Source: Limnoperna fortunei
Lineage: Eukaryota; Mollusca; Bivalvia; Mytilida; Modiolidae
Direction: 5' to 3'
Assembly (NCBI GenBank): GCA_944474755.1
Contig: OX104120.1
Coordinates: 42,450,067-42,514,066 of the forward strand
Length of the DNA stretch: 64,000 bases
This document shows, piece by piece, positions 13,470 to 26,101 of this stretch. How positions within the stretch are numbered: position 1 is the stretch's first letter; each line of letters begins with the position of its first letter. A program made the position numbers and the translations under genes. The notes beneath the pieces are model-generated. The model did no database searches and was not told the DNA's origin. It saw only the letters and a list, made by a program, of their open reading frames with translations.

Positions 13470-13712
13470 TTCATGCCAATCTCAGCAACTTTTCAGCAAT
13501 ATCATGGTATCCAGTTTTTATTCGGGGAGGAATCTGGAGTACCTAATGAAAACCCGACCTTTGTAAGAATATTTACAATCGTTGTCAATTAAGATTGGAG
13601 TCCAGCACACCCTTCCTACAGAAAGGCTCGAACCCACACATTAAGTGTTGACAGACCACATGATCAACAGTAGATGACTATCTTAACCACACTCTTCCAC
13701 ACAGGCCCCCCC
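13470..13712 (-). repeat. tRNA-derived SINE, diverged copy
   Basis: Read on the minus strand, it runs from a tRNA-like head next to the C-run at 13706, through a GGTTCGAGCC-like box B (plus-strand GGCTCGAACCC near 13626), the CCAATCTTAATTGACAA block, and the tail words ACTGGATACCATGATATTGC and TGAAAAGTTGC. There are many substitutions. Neighbouring host sequence carries no gene. Confidence 0.8.
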
Positions 13713-13754
13713 CCCCACACACTTCAGATTGGGGAGGTTACATAAACTTCTGTT

Positions 13755-14010
13755 GGTAAATATACATTACATTCATAACGTGTACCTGTATCAAGTATAG
13801 ACAGTTGTGTATATTAGTATTGTTACAAGACATGATACAGGTAGTTGTACCTAAACTTAAATGTATATAATAAGTTTGTATAAAAATGAAATATAAAAAG
13901 CAGAACAAAACTAGATGTTTAAAATTTAATATTCAAAGCACTTTTATATAAATATAGTCCCTAACATCACAAGTATTTTAACATTACATTTCATTCATAG
14001 AATGAGACAT
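13755..14010 (+). repeat. Dispersed repeat, copy 2 (partner at 6640-6893)
   Basis: It shares with 6640-6893 the ordered words GAACAAAACT, AAAATTTAA, ATTCAA, AATATAGTCC and TTTCATTCATAGAATGAGA. The family is not identified and there is no coding capacity. Confidence 0.65.
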
Positions 14011-15234
14011 TCACCAACACTTTCACAGAATCATTGGTTATATCACTCAATATGGACTCAAAAAGTAGGTCCTACAAAAGTTCATCTTGTACGTATCATC
14101 TATATATATATGAATGAAGGTAATAAAAAAACACCGAACACAAAGAAAACTGTCAAAAAGACAATCCACAAATCAAATCCTAGAAACTGGCAAACTCCAG
14201 AACCATCACCCAAAAATTTACAGCAATATGGTCCTGACTTGGAACATGCTTTTCAAAAGAAATGGGGGTTAAACCAGTTTTCATATCAATCGCTAATTCT
14301 TCACATTTTGACAAAATACATACTTACTTTTGGATAAATGAGAATCCCTACATTTTTTATATTACTCTCAAAATAAACTAACATCCTTATATTGTGGCTG
14401 CTTGTCAGCTACTGTGGCCAATAATAAAGGCTGGTACAGCCCTTAAATTCTTAAACATCAATTTTACTGTGTTATCAATTTATCTTACCTAAATCAAAGA
14501 GTTAGATTTTGTTAATTAAGTAACTGGAAAATGTGTATAAATTGTTTTTACAGAAAATAAATTTAAAGTACATCCGGAATACACAATTAATCTATTTCAT
14601 TTACTTACCTGATCAACATTAATTTCAAAAACATCAATCTTCTATAAAAATCAAACCAGTCTGAAAAAAAAAGGTTGAAAAAATTATAGCAGTTCAAGCA
14701 TTAAATCAGAATTAGGACAAACAAATAAATTCTGTGTTTCACTTTCGAGTTAAGTTTTTATTAAGATACCAGTAAACTTTATATTGTATGCAGCTATTTC
14801 TGAAAATATCACAAATTATGTTCAAAATATCTTTAACACTGTATATAACTAATAAAAATGGCATTACAAGTACTTATACTTATACTTTAGATTCTACGTA
14901 ATTGAACATTTTAATACTGAAATACACTCTGACATAAGTACATTAAGTGGAAAAGACATCAGGTAATAGGAAGATGTTAAAATAAATGTAAACAAATAAT
15001 TTGTAATAAATTGAAATGAGGAAGCTAGACTGATATTTTATTCAGGATAAACTTTAGATTACATTTTTTAATTGTTTATGGGTAATATCTACAGAATACA
15101 TTAACAGTTGTGACTTGATATACACATCCAAATGATCTGGCAAATTTACCACATTGTTTTCAGATGATTTGTTACAGAAAACATATTCTGAGATTTTTTT
15201 TTAATGATCTGTTTCAGTTTCACAGGGAGAGGGG
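14011..15234. other. AT-rich stretch without a gene
   Basis: A 111-codon open frame at 14002-14337 has low-complexity lysine, threonine and proline-rich content, with no domain or splice context. I do not call it a gene. Confidence 0.5.
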
Positions 15235-15492
15235 GGGGTTTGACAACCGAGTGATAAGGTAGTTTACCTACTATTGATCATGTGGTCTGTCAACACCGAG
15301 GTTTCTGGTTTGAGTCTCACTGTGGGCAGGGTACACTAGACTCCAATCTTAATTGACAAGGATTGCCAGTTTTTCTAATGCAGGTAGGGATTTTTTCTGG
15401 GTACTCCGGTTTCCTCCCCCAATAAAAAACTGTATGCCATGATATAGCTGAAAAATTGCTGAATGTAGCTTTAAACAAAATTCAAACAAAAC
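15235..15492 (+). repeat. tRNA-derived SINE, near full length
   Basis: The head reads ACAACCGAGTGATAAGGTAG, a box A-like segment, and is followed by GGTTTGAGTCTCACTGTGGG as box B. Then come CCAATCTTAATTGACAAGGA, CTGGGTACTCCGGTTTCCTC, AATAAAAAACTG, and the tail words GATATAGCTGAAAAATTGC and TTAAACAAAATTCAAACAAA. The layout (Pol III promoter, central block, A- and C-rich tail) is that of a molluscan tRNA-SINE. Confidence 0.88.
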
Positions 15493-16487
15493 AAAACAGT
15501 TTTACAGCAACAAAACAAAGATTCAATAATGTAACATTATCATTCACTATTACTGTATCTAAATATTTGTCTATTATCTGCCTTTTAATCCATATATAAG
15601 AATTAATCATCAAAATATACATCCCAATACACAGAATAAAATATAACATAGCTGTTGACCTAATATTATGTAAGCACATTATCTGTTATTATTTACACAA
15701 CTTGAAAAGCCATAAGTACCTGTCAGATTTTTTAATATATTCATATATTTACATATAATTGGCCTGAAGCATATGTAAGTCAACAAAATAAGATATTTCA
15801 CTGTTGCAATGATTAGAAGATTTTTCTTCCCCTGTGGGGAGGTATCTTGTCTATCACTAATAAAAACTATGTGTAGGTCCCACAGACAGGAAATCATTTA
15901 ATCTAATGTATAAAAAGATGGTTTGATATCTTTAAGATCAAATTTATAACATCAAAGATTATGATTTGTTGAACAGATATCAGAAACTGCCACCACTTGC
16001 CAAAATAAATACTGTTGATACAGGTTTTAGGTTTAACATTTTTCTTCCTAGATTGATTACCTCAAAACTCAAAACAAAATCACTATTTGTCAATCTCAGT
16101 AAAAAAAAAATTTATTTTGACTTTAACTGAAATAATACTACAAAAACTACAGTTAAGAACATACACTGATGTACTTTATGCTCAATTTCATATTATGGAA
16201 TACTTTTCATTAAAAAAAAATACATAGGCACAAATTCTTTATTATTTCTGTTCTATGTTAAAAAAATAATTCTACCATAATTTCTGTATTAAAATTCCTG
16301 TTATGTTGAATCATAAAACATAGTCTTACCAATAATTATACCATTCAATGTGGTCTGGCTATGACCAAAAAAGATCCAAACAACTGGTCATACCAGACCA
16401 CAAAAGTTAATATTCTGCCTTCATGGTATATGACAAAATTTGTCTGGCAAAAACAAGTATTGTTGGAAACTGATTCATTTTTAATGA
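15493..16487. other. AT-rich stretch, no gene seen
   Basis: No exon, RNA gene or element is recognisable. Confidence 0.5.
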
Positions 16488-16496
16488 GCACAGACC

Positions 16497-16629
16497 ACAG
16501 GGGCACGTAAAAATTTATTTACTTGCGCTTTTGATTGATACTGGGTCGGTTTTGTTATAGTGTGGGAGCCCAAAAACCGACCCAGTATCAATCGAAAGCA
16601 CAAGTAAATCAATTTTTACGTGCCCCTGT
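16497..16629. mobile_element. Foldback MITE, 133 bp, with 9-bp target duplication
   Basis: The element begins ACAGGGGCACGTAAAAAT and ends with its reverse complement. The arms, about 57 bp each, run through CTTGTGCTTT-like and GATACTGGGTCGGTTTT segments with few mismatches around a short spacer. It is flanked by the perfect direct repeat GCACAGACC (16488-16496 and 16630-16638). The duplication size fits Mutator-like or a related superfamily. It has no coding capacity. Confidence 0.93.
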
Positions 16630-16638
16630 GCACAGACC

Positions 16639-17589
16639 TTTAACACTTTGTTGCCAAACATTATTTTTATATTTAATAATTAGTGGTAGAAAACAAACCC
16701 AATTATGTTAATGTTGTTCTTGACAAATTATTGAAAAATAATATGATTCTAATGTGTCAATTAGGGTATCTTTAGGATATTTATTGTACCTATAGACAAC
16801 ACCATTTCCCCCATAACCTGGACTGCCAATTTAACACACAATTTTTGCAATGGATAATTATAGCGTGTGTTGCTATATTTAAGATTAATTTGTCAGATGT
16901 TCTGAAGGTTGCACAGTTTGTAATTGGAACAGCCCTTCAAAACACACTTTTTGTCTTGTCTTGTTTAAACATAAACTTTTTTTACCACATCTCTGGTCTC
17001 ATTAGCTTTATGCCATATTGTGCATATTTAATTAACCATGAGATAATTTTTACCTAAAATTACAGTAAATTCCATTGCAGATTAATGAGTTATTTCCCCT
17101 TTCTAACAGAATTTTGAGTGCATTTTATCGATTTAATATGTCTACTAGCCCACATGCCTAAACTGATTCAGTTAAAATTGCATTTTTGCATAATTTTAAC
17201 CCCCCCCCCCCACACACACACACCCCAGCCTTGGGTTCTAATAACTACCTAAACTTACAAAGACAGATCACAAAGCATATTCTGCTATTAATAAGTCCTC
17301 GGCTACTTATACAGTCAGTGAACTTTAAAGCCCAAAAATTTATAAAATTAATGCATTAAGATGCATTTATAACCCATTTGCAGGATAATAATATCAGCCA
17401 AGTTTGCCTCCCATTTTTAAGCCATAACAAATTTCCAACAATTTCAATATATTACTATGTAATGCCATTAAAATGCTAAACTTGTCATCAATTTTTGTAA
17501 ACAACAAAAAGAAAGCTACATCCTGGGACCTAAGTCCCATTACTACGCAGTCAGTGAACTGGACACCATGCATAGATATTTGTATACTA
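16639..17589. other. AT-rich stretch, no gene seen
   Basis: It contains a C-run followed by CACA repeats near 17201-17224 and no supportable exon. Confidence 0.5.
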
Positions 17590-17704
<115 letters not shown>

Positions 17705-18064
17705 CAACCAGTAAGAAACATTTTAAGTATATTTAGGACAATAACACACACAAGTTAACAAACAATAAATCAACAGGGGGAAACAACAAATGGAACATTG
17801 ACTACCACTGGATAAGTATGGAGCATAGGGACATAAAATATAGCCATTTGAAGCAGCTTAACTCTTGATTTTTTTCTACAATTCATAATGAATAATTTTC
17901 TGAATACACATTTTTTTACAAGGTAATTTCATACAAGATTTTTCATAAAGATAAGTTTGTTAGAAGAAGTAACAGTTTAATGTAACTATATGCTTATATG
18001 GTAAAAAGAATTACAGTTTCTGATGGACTTTTTCTTTCTTTCTTCTTTTTTTTTGTTTCTTTAA

Positions 18065-18287
18065 ATGGTGTTTAATGCTTCTTTCAACAATTTTTCTGCT
18101 ATATCATGGGGTCCAGTTTTTATTGGGGAAGGAAGCGGGAGTACCTGGAGAAAACCCTTAACCTGCGGTAGGAAAACTGGCAACCCTTGTCAATTAAGAT
18201 TGGAGTTGTATACACCCTGCCCACGGTGAGGCTCGAACCCACAATCTCAGTGTTGACTACCCTAACCACTCAGCCACCATGGCCCCT
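18065..18287 (-). repeat. tRNA-derived SINE
   Basis: On the plus strand it starts at the tail (AATGGTGTTTAATGC, ATATCATGGGGTCCAGTTT). It continues through GGAAGCGGGAGTACCTGGAG and TTGTCAATTAAGATTGGAG, then the box B complement GGCTCGAACCC, and ends in the head (CCACTCAGCCACCATGGCCCC). Part of the head between box B and box A is deleted compared with the copy at 21876-22144. Confidence 0.88.
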
Positions 18288-19234
18288 ATCAGATGGTGCA
18301 AATTGTATACATACATATATATTTTTAGCATATAAAAACCACCTGTTTATGAAATTGATAACATCAATTTATCAATAAATATGGTTCATGATATCAAAAA
18401 CTTAAGTCAGGTGCAATTCAATTACAGCGTTTTATTGAATTATTAAAGAATGTGTACATATGAGTTAAAATTGACTTGAATATTAGTAGATATGATAAAA
18501 ACTCTTATTACATGTATATCTTTTTAATCATTTTTCTTTCATCATATCATTACTACTATCATTCACAAAAGAAGTGTTATCTGTGAAATATTAATATACA
18601 TGTATTGTTTTTATTATAAAATCATTTGCAGTACAATGAGTGATTACAAATAATTGTTTGCCTTGTTTGTCTTGTCTCAGACCATACTGGGAGAGTACCT
18701 ATTACTCGACTAACCGAGCTGCCCAGGACATTCACAGATGGCAGACAGGGGAGGGTCTCTAATTTGGGGGGGGGCTGTAAGGTCAGATCATTGACACAAT
18801 TAATATGGAAGACATCCCCCACAAGATTTGAGGTTGGGCTTTTCCATATCATATAAATTTTCTTTTTGTAAAACTTTATAGAGAATAATTTTGTACAGCA
18901 AGAGTACTTGAGAGAAAATGAGAGAAAATGCAAAATAATGACTTACAATCCACAAGTATTACACTGACTGAAAGCATGAGACTTAATTGGTCTATTTCAT
19001 ACTCTTCTACCACATTGAAGGCAAGCATATAACAACCATACCAGCAGGTGACCCTGGTACCTAATCTAGCCTACCCAGATGGTTTATATAATCTACTCAT
19101 TTTTTAATACACTGTATATAGATATTAATTGTTAATACAATGTACCATCAGTAACTGACATAATTAGCAGATCAGTCATCTATAAAAAAAAACTACATGT
19201 ATCATTTGGCAAGATGGGGTACCTGGCCAATACA
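18288..19234. other. AT-rich stretch without a gene
   Basis: No supportable exon. A G-run of nine lies near 18766. Confidence 0.5.
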
Positions 19235-19430
19235 GGGTTATCTGCCCGACTTGGCTAAGTGACAGAGTATAGTTAGTCAGTTAGTACTGATAGCATGCCT
19301 GTCAACCATCAGGTTTTGGATTGTGGTCTTACTGTGGGCAATATTGACTGGATTTCAATCTTAATTGACAAAGGATTGCTAGTTTTAAAACTGCTGAAAG
19401 TGGCATTAAACCCATTTCAAAAACAAAATT
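19235..19430 (+). repeat. Internally deleted SINE copy
   Basis: A decayed head (TTGGCTAAGTGACAG, then TGTCAACCATCAGG) is followed by a weak box B, TTTCAATCTTAATTGACAAA and, after a deletion of the CTCCGG/TCCTCC block, the tail words CTGCTGAAAGTGGCATTAAA. Confidence 0.7.
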
Positions 19431-21865
19431 GTCAGCCAGGACATTTCCAGAAAGTGTAATCAATATACATTACATTAAAAATATCAAATACATTTACTTA
19501 CTAGAACTGTCCTCTTCACACAAAGTACATCAAACTAGTTTTTCCTGCTTGAATGTTTTTTCTACAAATATTCCAAATTGCCATAATATAAATTTACAAA
19601 TGTATGGTAATTAAATGAAATCTTACACTTATTCAAATGACATTGCATATGATATGCATATAAGGATAATGACTACATGCAATTGCTCACATTGTGAATA
19701 AATCATTGTTAAATAAATGTATACTTAATTCATATCACAAGGTCAAGATAAAGTATTTTCTGTGATTGTAAGGGGGAGGGGATAGGTGTGAAGGAAGAGA
19801 TTGGATGGCCACATACAAAGGGAAACTGGTATCAAAAATAATAAATTGGTTATTGGTTTCATGATTCAAAATTAACTTGGTAATTAGTATTAGCTTTCAG
19901 TTTTTCTGGTATCTTCTAAATGTCAGAATTCATAAATCTACGTTAATTGATTTCAACTTTTATTAAGAACAAATCCTTCAAAAAGGTGAAATGCTAAAAC
20001 CGTGTATTGAAGGGCAGATTTCAAATAATAATTTTTTTAGTTTGCAAAAAAAAAAAAACATTTTAAAAACCTGCCATAACAAAATATTTAATTTATTTTC
20101 AACTGCATTTGAAATTCTAATCGATACAAAAACAATAAAATCAGTATCATTAGTCTAAATTTTCACTTTTCATTTGAAACATTTTAAATTAATAAATAAA
20201 TCCTTAGCAAAGAGCTTTTATTCGAATCAATTAAAGATTATTGGAAACAAAACTTGACTGGTACCCTTTCACAGTTTAATTTTTTTTTTTATGTTTTATA
20301 TCAAAATCAATGTACTTTATAGACAGTGTATTGAGACTTTCTTTAAATGTAAATACATTGTACTTTTCATTAAAAATCTAAGGAGAAATTCATGTTTTAG
20401 CCTTTAGACAAGAAACTACAATATAATTGAGGAAATTTTCAAGCATGTTAAACATATAAATATAGATATAAATCATTGCAAAGAAATTGAATAATGGGTT
20501 TTATATGACACAGAAAAATGCAAGATCTTGTGAAAAATAGATGGGTACTTAGCTTAAGTCAAACTAAAGCCTCTTTTATATATAAATATATGTTAAAACA
20601 TAAGATCTTACCTTCCTGTTAAAGCTACTGAGTTGTTATTATAAATATATTATATTGTAAAAGGAAAAAATAACTTACCTGAGCACAACCAACAATAAAT
20701 ATTTTCCCTCCAATCTGCAGGTGTTGAGATCACTAAAGTATAACAAGCAAATAGCACTGGGTTTACACCAGTTGATGGAACCAGTCTATAGACCATTTAC
20801 TATAAAGGGGTAGATTCATTTGAATTGCAAAGTTAAAATTTTAATTTCCTTTTTTGATGGTAGAGAGAAGTAAAATTTTGTTATTAGAAATTCTAAAAAT
20901 AATTAAAAGTGTTGATGTTTTAAAGAATGAACACTTAAATAAAGATGTACTATATATATTTGTATGTAAATAAATGAAAAAAGAAAATAAAATGAACTCG
21001 AGAAACAATATTAAGTGTTTGTCATACAAAACATAAACAAACTTGATTATTCAAATTCACAAAAGAACTTACTACGCATATTTTAAGAGATAAAATGCTT
21101 CTCACCTGTTATTAAATTCACACAATCCTCACGGGTACCTGAAGTACAAAATAAAATTTGAATTGTGCATGTTTAATACCTATTTTATCCAACGATTAAC
21201 CATCAATTGGTTTAGTATCGGTCGAACGATCTCAATGATTATAGCATAGTGATACATTTTACCTACAGACGTTTAAGATGTGTAATGTTTGTTTGTTTCA
21301 CTAAATGCTGGTTGACATCTTAGTAAACATATGGCTCAATTAAAATCTAATTTGTTTTCTTTAGAGTTTAGGCGGATGCTACTTAAATGTAAACAGATAT
21401 TGGTCAGTGTTTGTCCATTTTCAGTAAAGAAGAAAGGAAGAAATAAGTATAAATGTGGTATACAGATAAAAGAACATGGGTGTTAGGGTCTTTTTTTTGG
21501 CCCTATGATTTGGCAAAAAATTAAAACTGTGATTGTTATGTTCAGATTTTGCAAAATGAATAAGTAGAGATGTCTTTCTAATATACTGTAATTATTTTTA
21601 AAAAAGACACTATCCCAATTTGATGTCATATGATGTCATAATAGTCTGAATGCAACCAGAAAAATGTTTAAAATGCAGTGATTTTTATAACTTAACTTCA
21701 GAAAAAGTTATCCCTACATCCTTGGATCACAAAATTATTCTTTATGATGAGGAAAAACTATTGTTTATGATTTTGATTCAAGCATGTGGGGTACTTAATT
21801 TAAAAAAAAGCTTGATTTTTTGTTCAAATTTAACCATCTTTGACCCAATTGCATGATCACAATCA
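19431..21865. other. AT-rich stretch without a gene
   Basis: About 2.4 kb with only short, overlapping open frames and homopolymer A and T runs. Confidence 0.55.
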
Positions 21866-22157
21866 GTCTTTTATATGTTTGTTTGTTTGTTTGAATGGTG
21901 TTTTAACGCCACTTTCAGCAATATTTCAGCTATTTCATGGCGTCCAGTTTTTATTGGGGGAGGAAGCCGGAGTACCCGGAGAGAACCCCCGACCTGCGGT
22001 AGGAAAACTGGCAATCCTTGTCAATTAAGATTGGAGTCGAGTACACCCAGCCTGCAGTGAGAATCGAACCCGCAATCTCAGTGTTGACAGACCACGTGAT
22101 CAATAGAAGACGAACTACCTTGACCACTCGGCCACCGAGGCCCCGTCTTTTATATGT
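21866..22157 (-). mobile_element. Intact tRNA-derived SINE with 13-bp target duplication
   Basis: The insertion occupies about 21879-22144 and is flanked by the perfect direct repeat GTCTTTTATATGT (21866-21878 and 22145-22157). Read on the minus strand it starts GGGGCCTCGGTGGCCGAGTG, containing a box A-type TGGCCGAGTGG. Box B is GGTTCGATTCTC (plus 22059-22070). The central CCAATCTTAATTGACAAGGA, the TACTCCGGCTTCCTCC block and the AGCTGAAATATTGC / TGAAAGTGGC tail follow, ending in CAAA repeats. The head resembles a leucine or serine tRNA. It is the best-preserved copy here, so this family was active recently. The central block suggests the molluscan V-SINE or Meta-SINE groups (RUDI, BivaV, BivaMD); I cannot decide which without alignment. 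Confidence 0.93.
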
Positions 22158-23809
22158 ATAAAGTATCCAAATATGGTAAAGTATACTATTATTACGATTT
22201 TTTTTCTGTTTTACAGCAAAGTTTCAACTGATTATTTGAGATTTCAAATTTTGTGCCATCCTCCTCTGTCAATTTTTACCCAAGAGATCATTAGATTTTG
22301 CTTGGAAACAAAACCCTATTAAAAAATTAGAATTGTTATCAATTGTGGAAACTTGATCATGGTCATAATGTACCAACCATAAAAAATACATAACACAAAT
22401 TTAGAATTAATCTAATAGTACTTTGCAGTCAGCTTGAATTTAAATTTGTTTAATATTAATTCTTATAAATTTATAAATTCTTGAAATAAAAAATAAACTA
22501 TACCAGTCAAGAATAAAAAGAATAAAACTATTTTTTTCTTTCTTGCTTCTTTCTTTCCATAGGGATTTTATTTTCTGTAATGTTCAGAAACCTTTACATC
22601 ATCTTTTCAAACATCTTCTAGTATACTGTTTGATAATTCAGTCAAACTAATCAAAAAGTCAAAATAAAACTTTAAAGGTAATTTAAAATGTAAAACAGCA
22701 GAAATATACAATGTAACAAACATACCCGAGATGAAATATACAATATAACGAACATACCTGAGAGTTCAAACTTCTGTATTTCTACTTTGTAACTCAGATA
22801 TGTATAATTAATTGGTCCTTCTTCATGATAAAGTCAATATGAAATTTCAAGTCATAGGTCATATCACCTGCAGGAAGAAAGTGTCACCAATATTATGTTG
22901 ACATCTCCTGTAAACATCTATATTTATTGTAATAAATGATATTAATTTTTCCTCTTGTTGTCAATTAAATCCATTATAGGGGAAACACATATTTGAGTGT
23001 TTCACATAATTTCATTATATGCTTGTTATTTCTGTATACAGACACTAATGTTTCACATAATTTATAAATTTAATATTTTTGCTATTTCTCTCTTGATGCA
23101 GACAAAAGAAAGAAAGACACATTGGACAGACAAAAGCCAATTAATCATTTAAGCCATGGATAAGACAAAATCCAAAGAACAGACATAAACAGTTCACACT
23201 TCAAACAAAAAAATAAAGAAAACATCCACTCCTGTATACATGGTTATGGGTCAAGGTCACCATGAGAATGCACTCCTGTATGTATGGTAAGTAAGGATCA
23301 AGGTCACCCTTAAAATTTTTTTTTATTTCCAAACATGAAAAGATACATAAAATATTTTTAAAAAAACTTTGTAATATGATTGCAGGCTTAATTGGGATTT
23401 TGTGTTTGATATGACCACTAATTCCTACTTAATATAAAACATGTACTTTGTTAAAAACAAATTATTTCTTATATTTAAATGTCTGAAAACAAATAAGTTT
23501 GTTGTGAAATTTAGCTGACATTAAAAGATCTTTGTATAAGGTATTTTTAAATGAACAAAACCAGATAGAAAAAGACAAATTAAAAGTGTTCTTCATTTGC
23601 TAAATTCAAATTAAAAGTAAAAAAATAATTTCATCATTCAATAGTTCCTTATTCCTTAATTTCCTGATGGCAAACAGTGGAATTTACTAGACCTGTTATC
23701 AAAATATAATGGTTGTTTCTAAACAAGATATATATGGCAGCCACTGCATTCCATACATTTCCTTTTCAAATCTCTTGGACTCTAGGTCATGACCAAAACA
23801 AATCTTAAA
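22158..23809. other. AT-rich stretch, no gene; small local duplications
   Basis: No exon is supportable. Two local direct duplications are visible: ATACAAT-AACAAACATACC near 22708-22760, and a block reading CACTCCTGTATACATGG then GGTCAAGGTCACC near 23229-23308. Confidence 0.5.
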
Positions 23810-23817
23810 TAATATAT
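23810..23817. repeat. Left target-site duplication TAATATAT
   Basis: Eight bases immediately outside the left terminus, matched perfectly by 30026-30033 on the right. Confidence 0.85.
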
Positions 23818-23888
23818 GGTGACGGTCTACTAGTTCGAAGGTCCGGTAGTCCGAAGGTCCGCTAGTCCGAAGGCCCGGTAGTCCGAAT
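23818..23888 (+). repeat. Left terminal array of the MULE (about 4 units of 16 bp)
   Basis: Read inward the units are like GGTCCGGTAGTCCGAA, starting from the terminal GGTGACGG. They are the reverse complement of the right-end array, so the inverted terminal repeat is itself a minisatellite. Confidence 0.9.
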
Positions 23889-24039
23889 TATTACGAATCA
23901 GAAGGAGATATAAATAATCTTGGGTTTTCAGTATGCCGCATAAATGATGTGTGATTGGTTTTCTTGCTTGCCCTATTGAGTGAAATTTTATTAAATCTTA
24001 TTTTTGTTTACGTCTATTGCTTCTATGTACAAATTATAG

Positions 24040-25311
24040 GTTGAACAGACCTAAGGATACTAGATTTTTTTCCGTTTTGCTTGTTCGTCGTTGTAGATGA
24101 TCATGGCTGTATACAGACAAAGAAAAATTGGTCAGTACTACCTTTTTTATTATGAAAATGTGTTTAACTTTTAAACTGTATTAAAACAACTCTAACCACC
24201 AGCCACTGAAGTTTCTACTCTTCAACTTTAATTTGAAACTGGGCAACCCCCTTGATGCCTAGCTTTACTTCCACAGTTTCACGCCTGCAAAGAATCATTA
24301 TAAAGATAAATGAGGGCATAAGTTATTACCGGTATTACTGCTCCATGTAGTGTGACAGTGGAAAAGTGTATATAAGGGTGGAGTGGCGGGAAATGGGGAT
24401 CATGCAACGAAGAGGGGCACGGAAGTGGTTGGAAGCAGCTGTAGAGGGTCGAGAGCAGTATGAGCTGGAGGTATATTTCTGAGAAAAGCGGGGGTATAAT
24501 CCAACCAAAGTTTGGGAGCCGAAGACAGACGGCAGGAAACTGTGATGGCGAAGAGAGTATTCCCTTGTCAACCATGACGAACAGTTAGATATAAACCAGG
24601 AATACTGCGAGCGAGCTCACAAATGGATACCCCAGCTTCATATTGGACTCTAAACTGTCAAAAAACCTGAAGTCCAATTTTCTCCCCTGAATGATACCCA
24701 ACAGAAACGAAAATTCTTCATATGGTATACTTATTTTTTTTATTTAAAGTTTCATAAAAATTCTTCAAGCGGTTTAGCAGGAGTTGCGCTGACGAAGCAG
24801 GCGGACGGACGGACAGATATACAGGGCGATTTTTACCCCCCCCCCCACTTTGTTTGCGGTTGTATATTAAGAAGGAAACATACAGTGATTTCTTATCTAT
24901 TCAACAATTTATTTTTTTGTAAAGTTTATGTAATCCTGTATAATACAGACACGTAAAGTTATATATATTTTTTTCAATGTGAAGTTACTTGAATGTGTGT
25001 TTTAAAGGTTTATGTGAAGTCTTTCATACCTCAAACTACCGCAAGTTTAATAGCAACAAACAATAATTGAACAATGTACTCCAACATTTGTTATAATTTC
25101 AAAATGTTCGAACCTTTTTTCGCTATAAAAGAAAATATAAATATCTGTATATTGAATGGTCGAATTCTCCCTAACTATAATAAATTCATATCTGCCGCCA
25201 CTTTGTAAAGACGAGTTCCCGGGTCCAAGTTGCACGAGGAAAGCTGATGCTGCAGATTTTCGCGCGTATCTTTATTCGCTGTCTGGACATCCAGAGTGTA
25301 CGGTCTAATAT
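24040..25311 (+). other. MULE left non-coding region
   Basis: Between the left terminal array and the first transposase exon there is no strong coding signal. It includes a GGCGGACGGACGGACAGAT stretch and a C-run near 24800-24845, which look like the end of a nested dispersed repeat. The transposase promoter should lie here but I see no decisive motif. Confidence 0.4.
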
Positions 25312-25495
25312 GGCGTTTATTATGAACGGTACTAACCGAGGGAATATATTATTTTACCAGGATTATAGACACCAGAAAAACAGACAGACAGCTAACAACA
25401 TTTATTGGCGGTGCTGGAGAAAAACCTGTAGAACGCCGTTGAGAACACATTTATTTAATTTGGAAGACCAAAATCCACTGATAAATGTCTTACAT
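25312..25495 (+). CDS. MULE transposase, FLYWCH zinc-finger exon
   Basis: Translation from the ATG at 25312 starts MAFIMNGTNRGNILFYQDYR and continues with the spacing of a FLYWCH finger: aromatic pair FYQDYRH, then NNIYWRCWRKTC and THLF. FLYWCH domains sit at the N-terminus of many animal MULE transposases, where they bind element DNA. The exon ends at a good donor (GTAAGT at 25496) just after LINVLH, where the family usually has the HNH segment. The next part of the protein (before the DDE core) was not found, so it may be deleted, in an unseen exon, or too diverged. The start is inferred; the frame is open further upstream. Confidence 0.75.
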
Positions 25496-26101
25496 GTAAG
25501 TCTTTTTCAAATTTAAGAAATGAGGACCAAATAATTAAAACGTAAAACAAAAATCTCAATAATGGACCATCCATTTATCTTGAAAAGTGGGGTCTTAATT
25601 TTGAATCTGATTTTTGGTGAAAAAAAATATTTTGGCTCTGCATGCAAAGTTAAAGAAAAAATATTGTGAAGAATGATTTTTGCTATATAAAATACTGCTA
25701 GACAGAAAAAAGTATTTTGTCTTGATGCTTTAAAAACATAATTTTACCGCGCTGTGCGCGCAAAAATATTCTGACCAGATTATAAGACTCTCAAATCCAC
25801 TTCAAGTTAAATTGTCGGTCCATAACAACAACAAAAAAAAAAAAACAAAACAAAACCAAAAAAAAAAAACAAAATAAAACAAACAAACAAACAAAAGCCA
25901 AGAGATCTCACGGTTTGACATTATTTCCCAACGCTGCTTCGAACAAAGATAAATTCTTTGAAATTACAAATCATCTCAGTTTAATACCACCAAAAGGGTT
26001 TAAATGTTGGGCCTTTATCCATTAAAAAAACAACACCTACTATACTGCTCCGGACTTGATAAATAAATTGTTTTATTCCATTTTTTTTATTTTGTTTCTC
26101 A
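25496..26101 (+). other. Presumed intron of the MULE transposase
   Basis: It lies between the FLYWCH exon and the DDE core. It contains an A-rich stretch with CAAA repeats near 25828-25896, probably a SINE tail remnant. I could not find the region that normally joins FLYWCH to the core. Confidence 0.4.

Noticed and set aside
14002..14337. 111-codon open frame
   Set aside because: Low-complexity composition, no splice context and overlap with a dispersed repeat at its 5' end.
22059..22144. tRNA gene suggested by box A and box B
   Set aside because: The head continues into a SINE body with CAAA tail and target duplication, and the cloverleaf ends are not intact. It is a tRNA-derived SINE.
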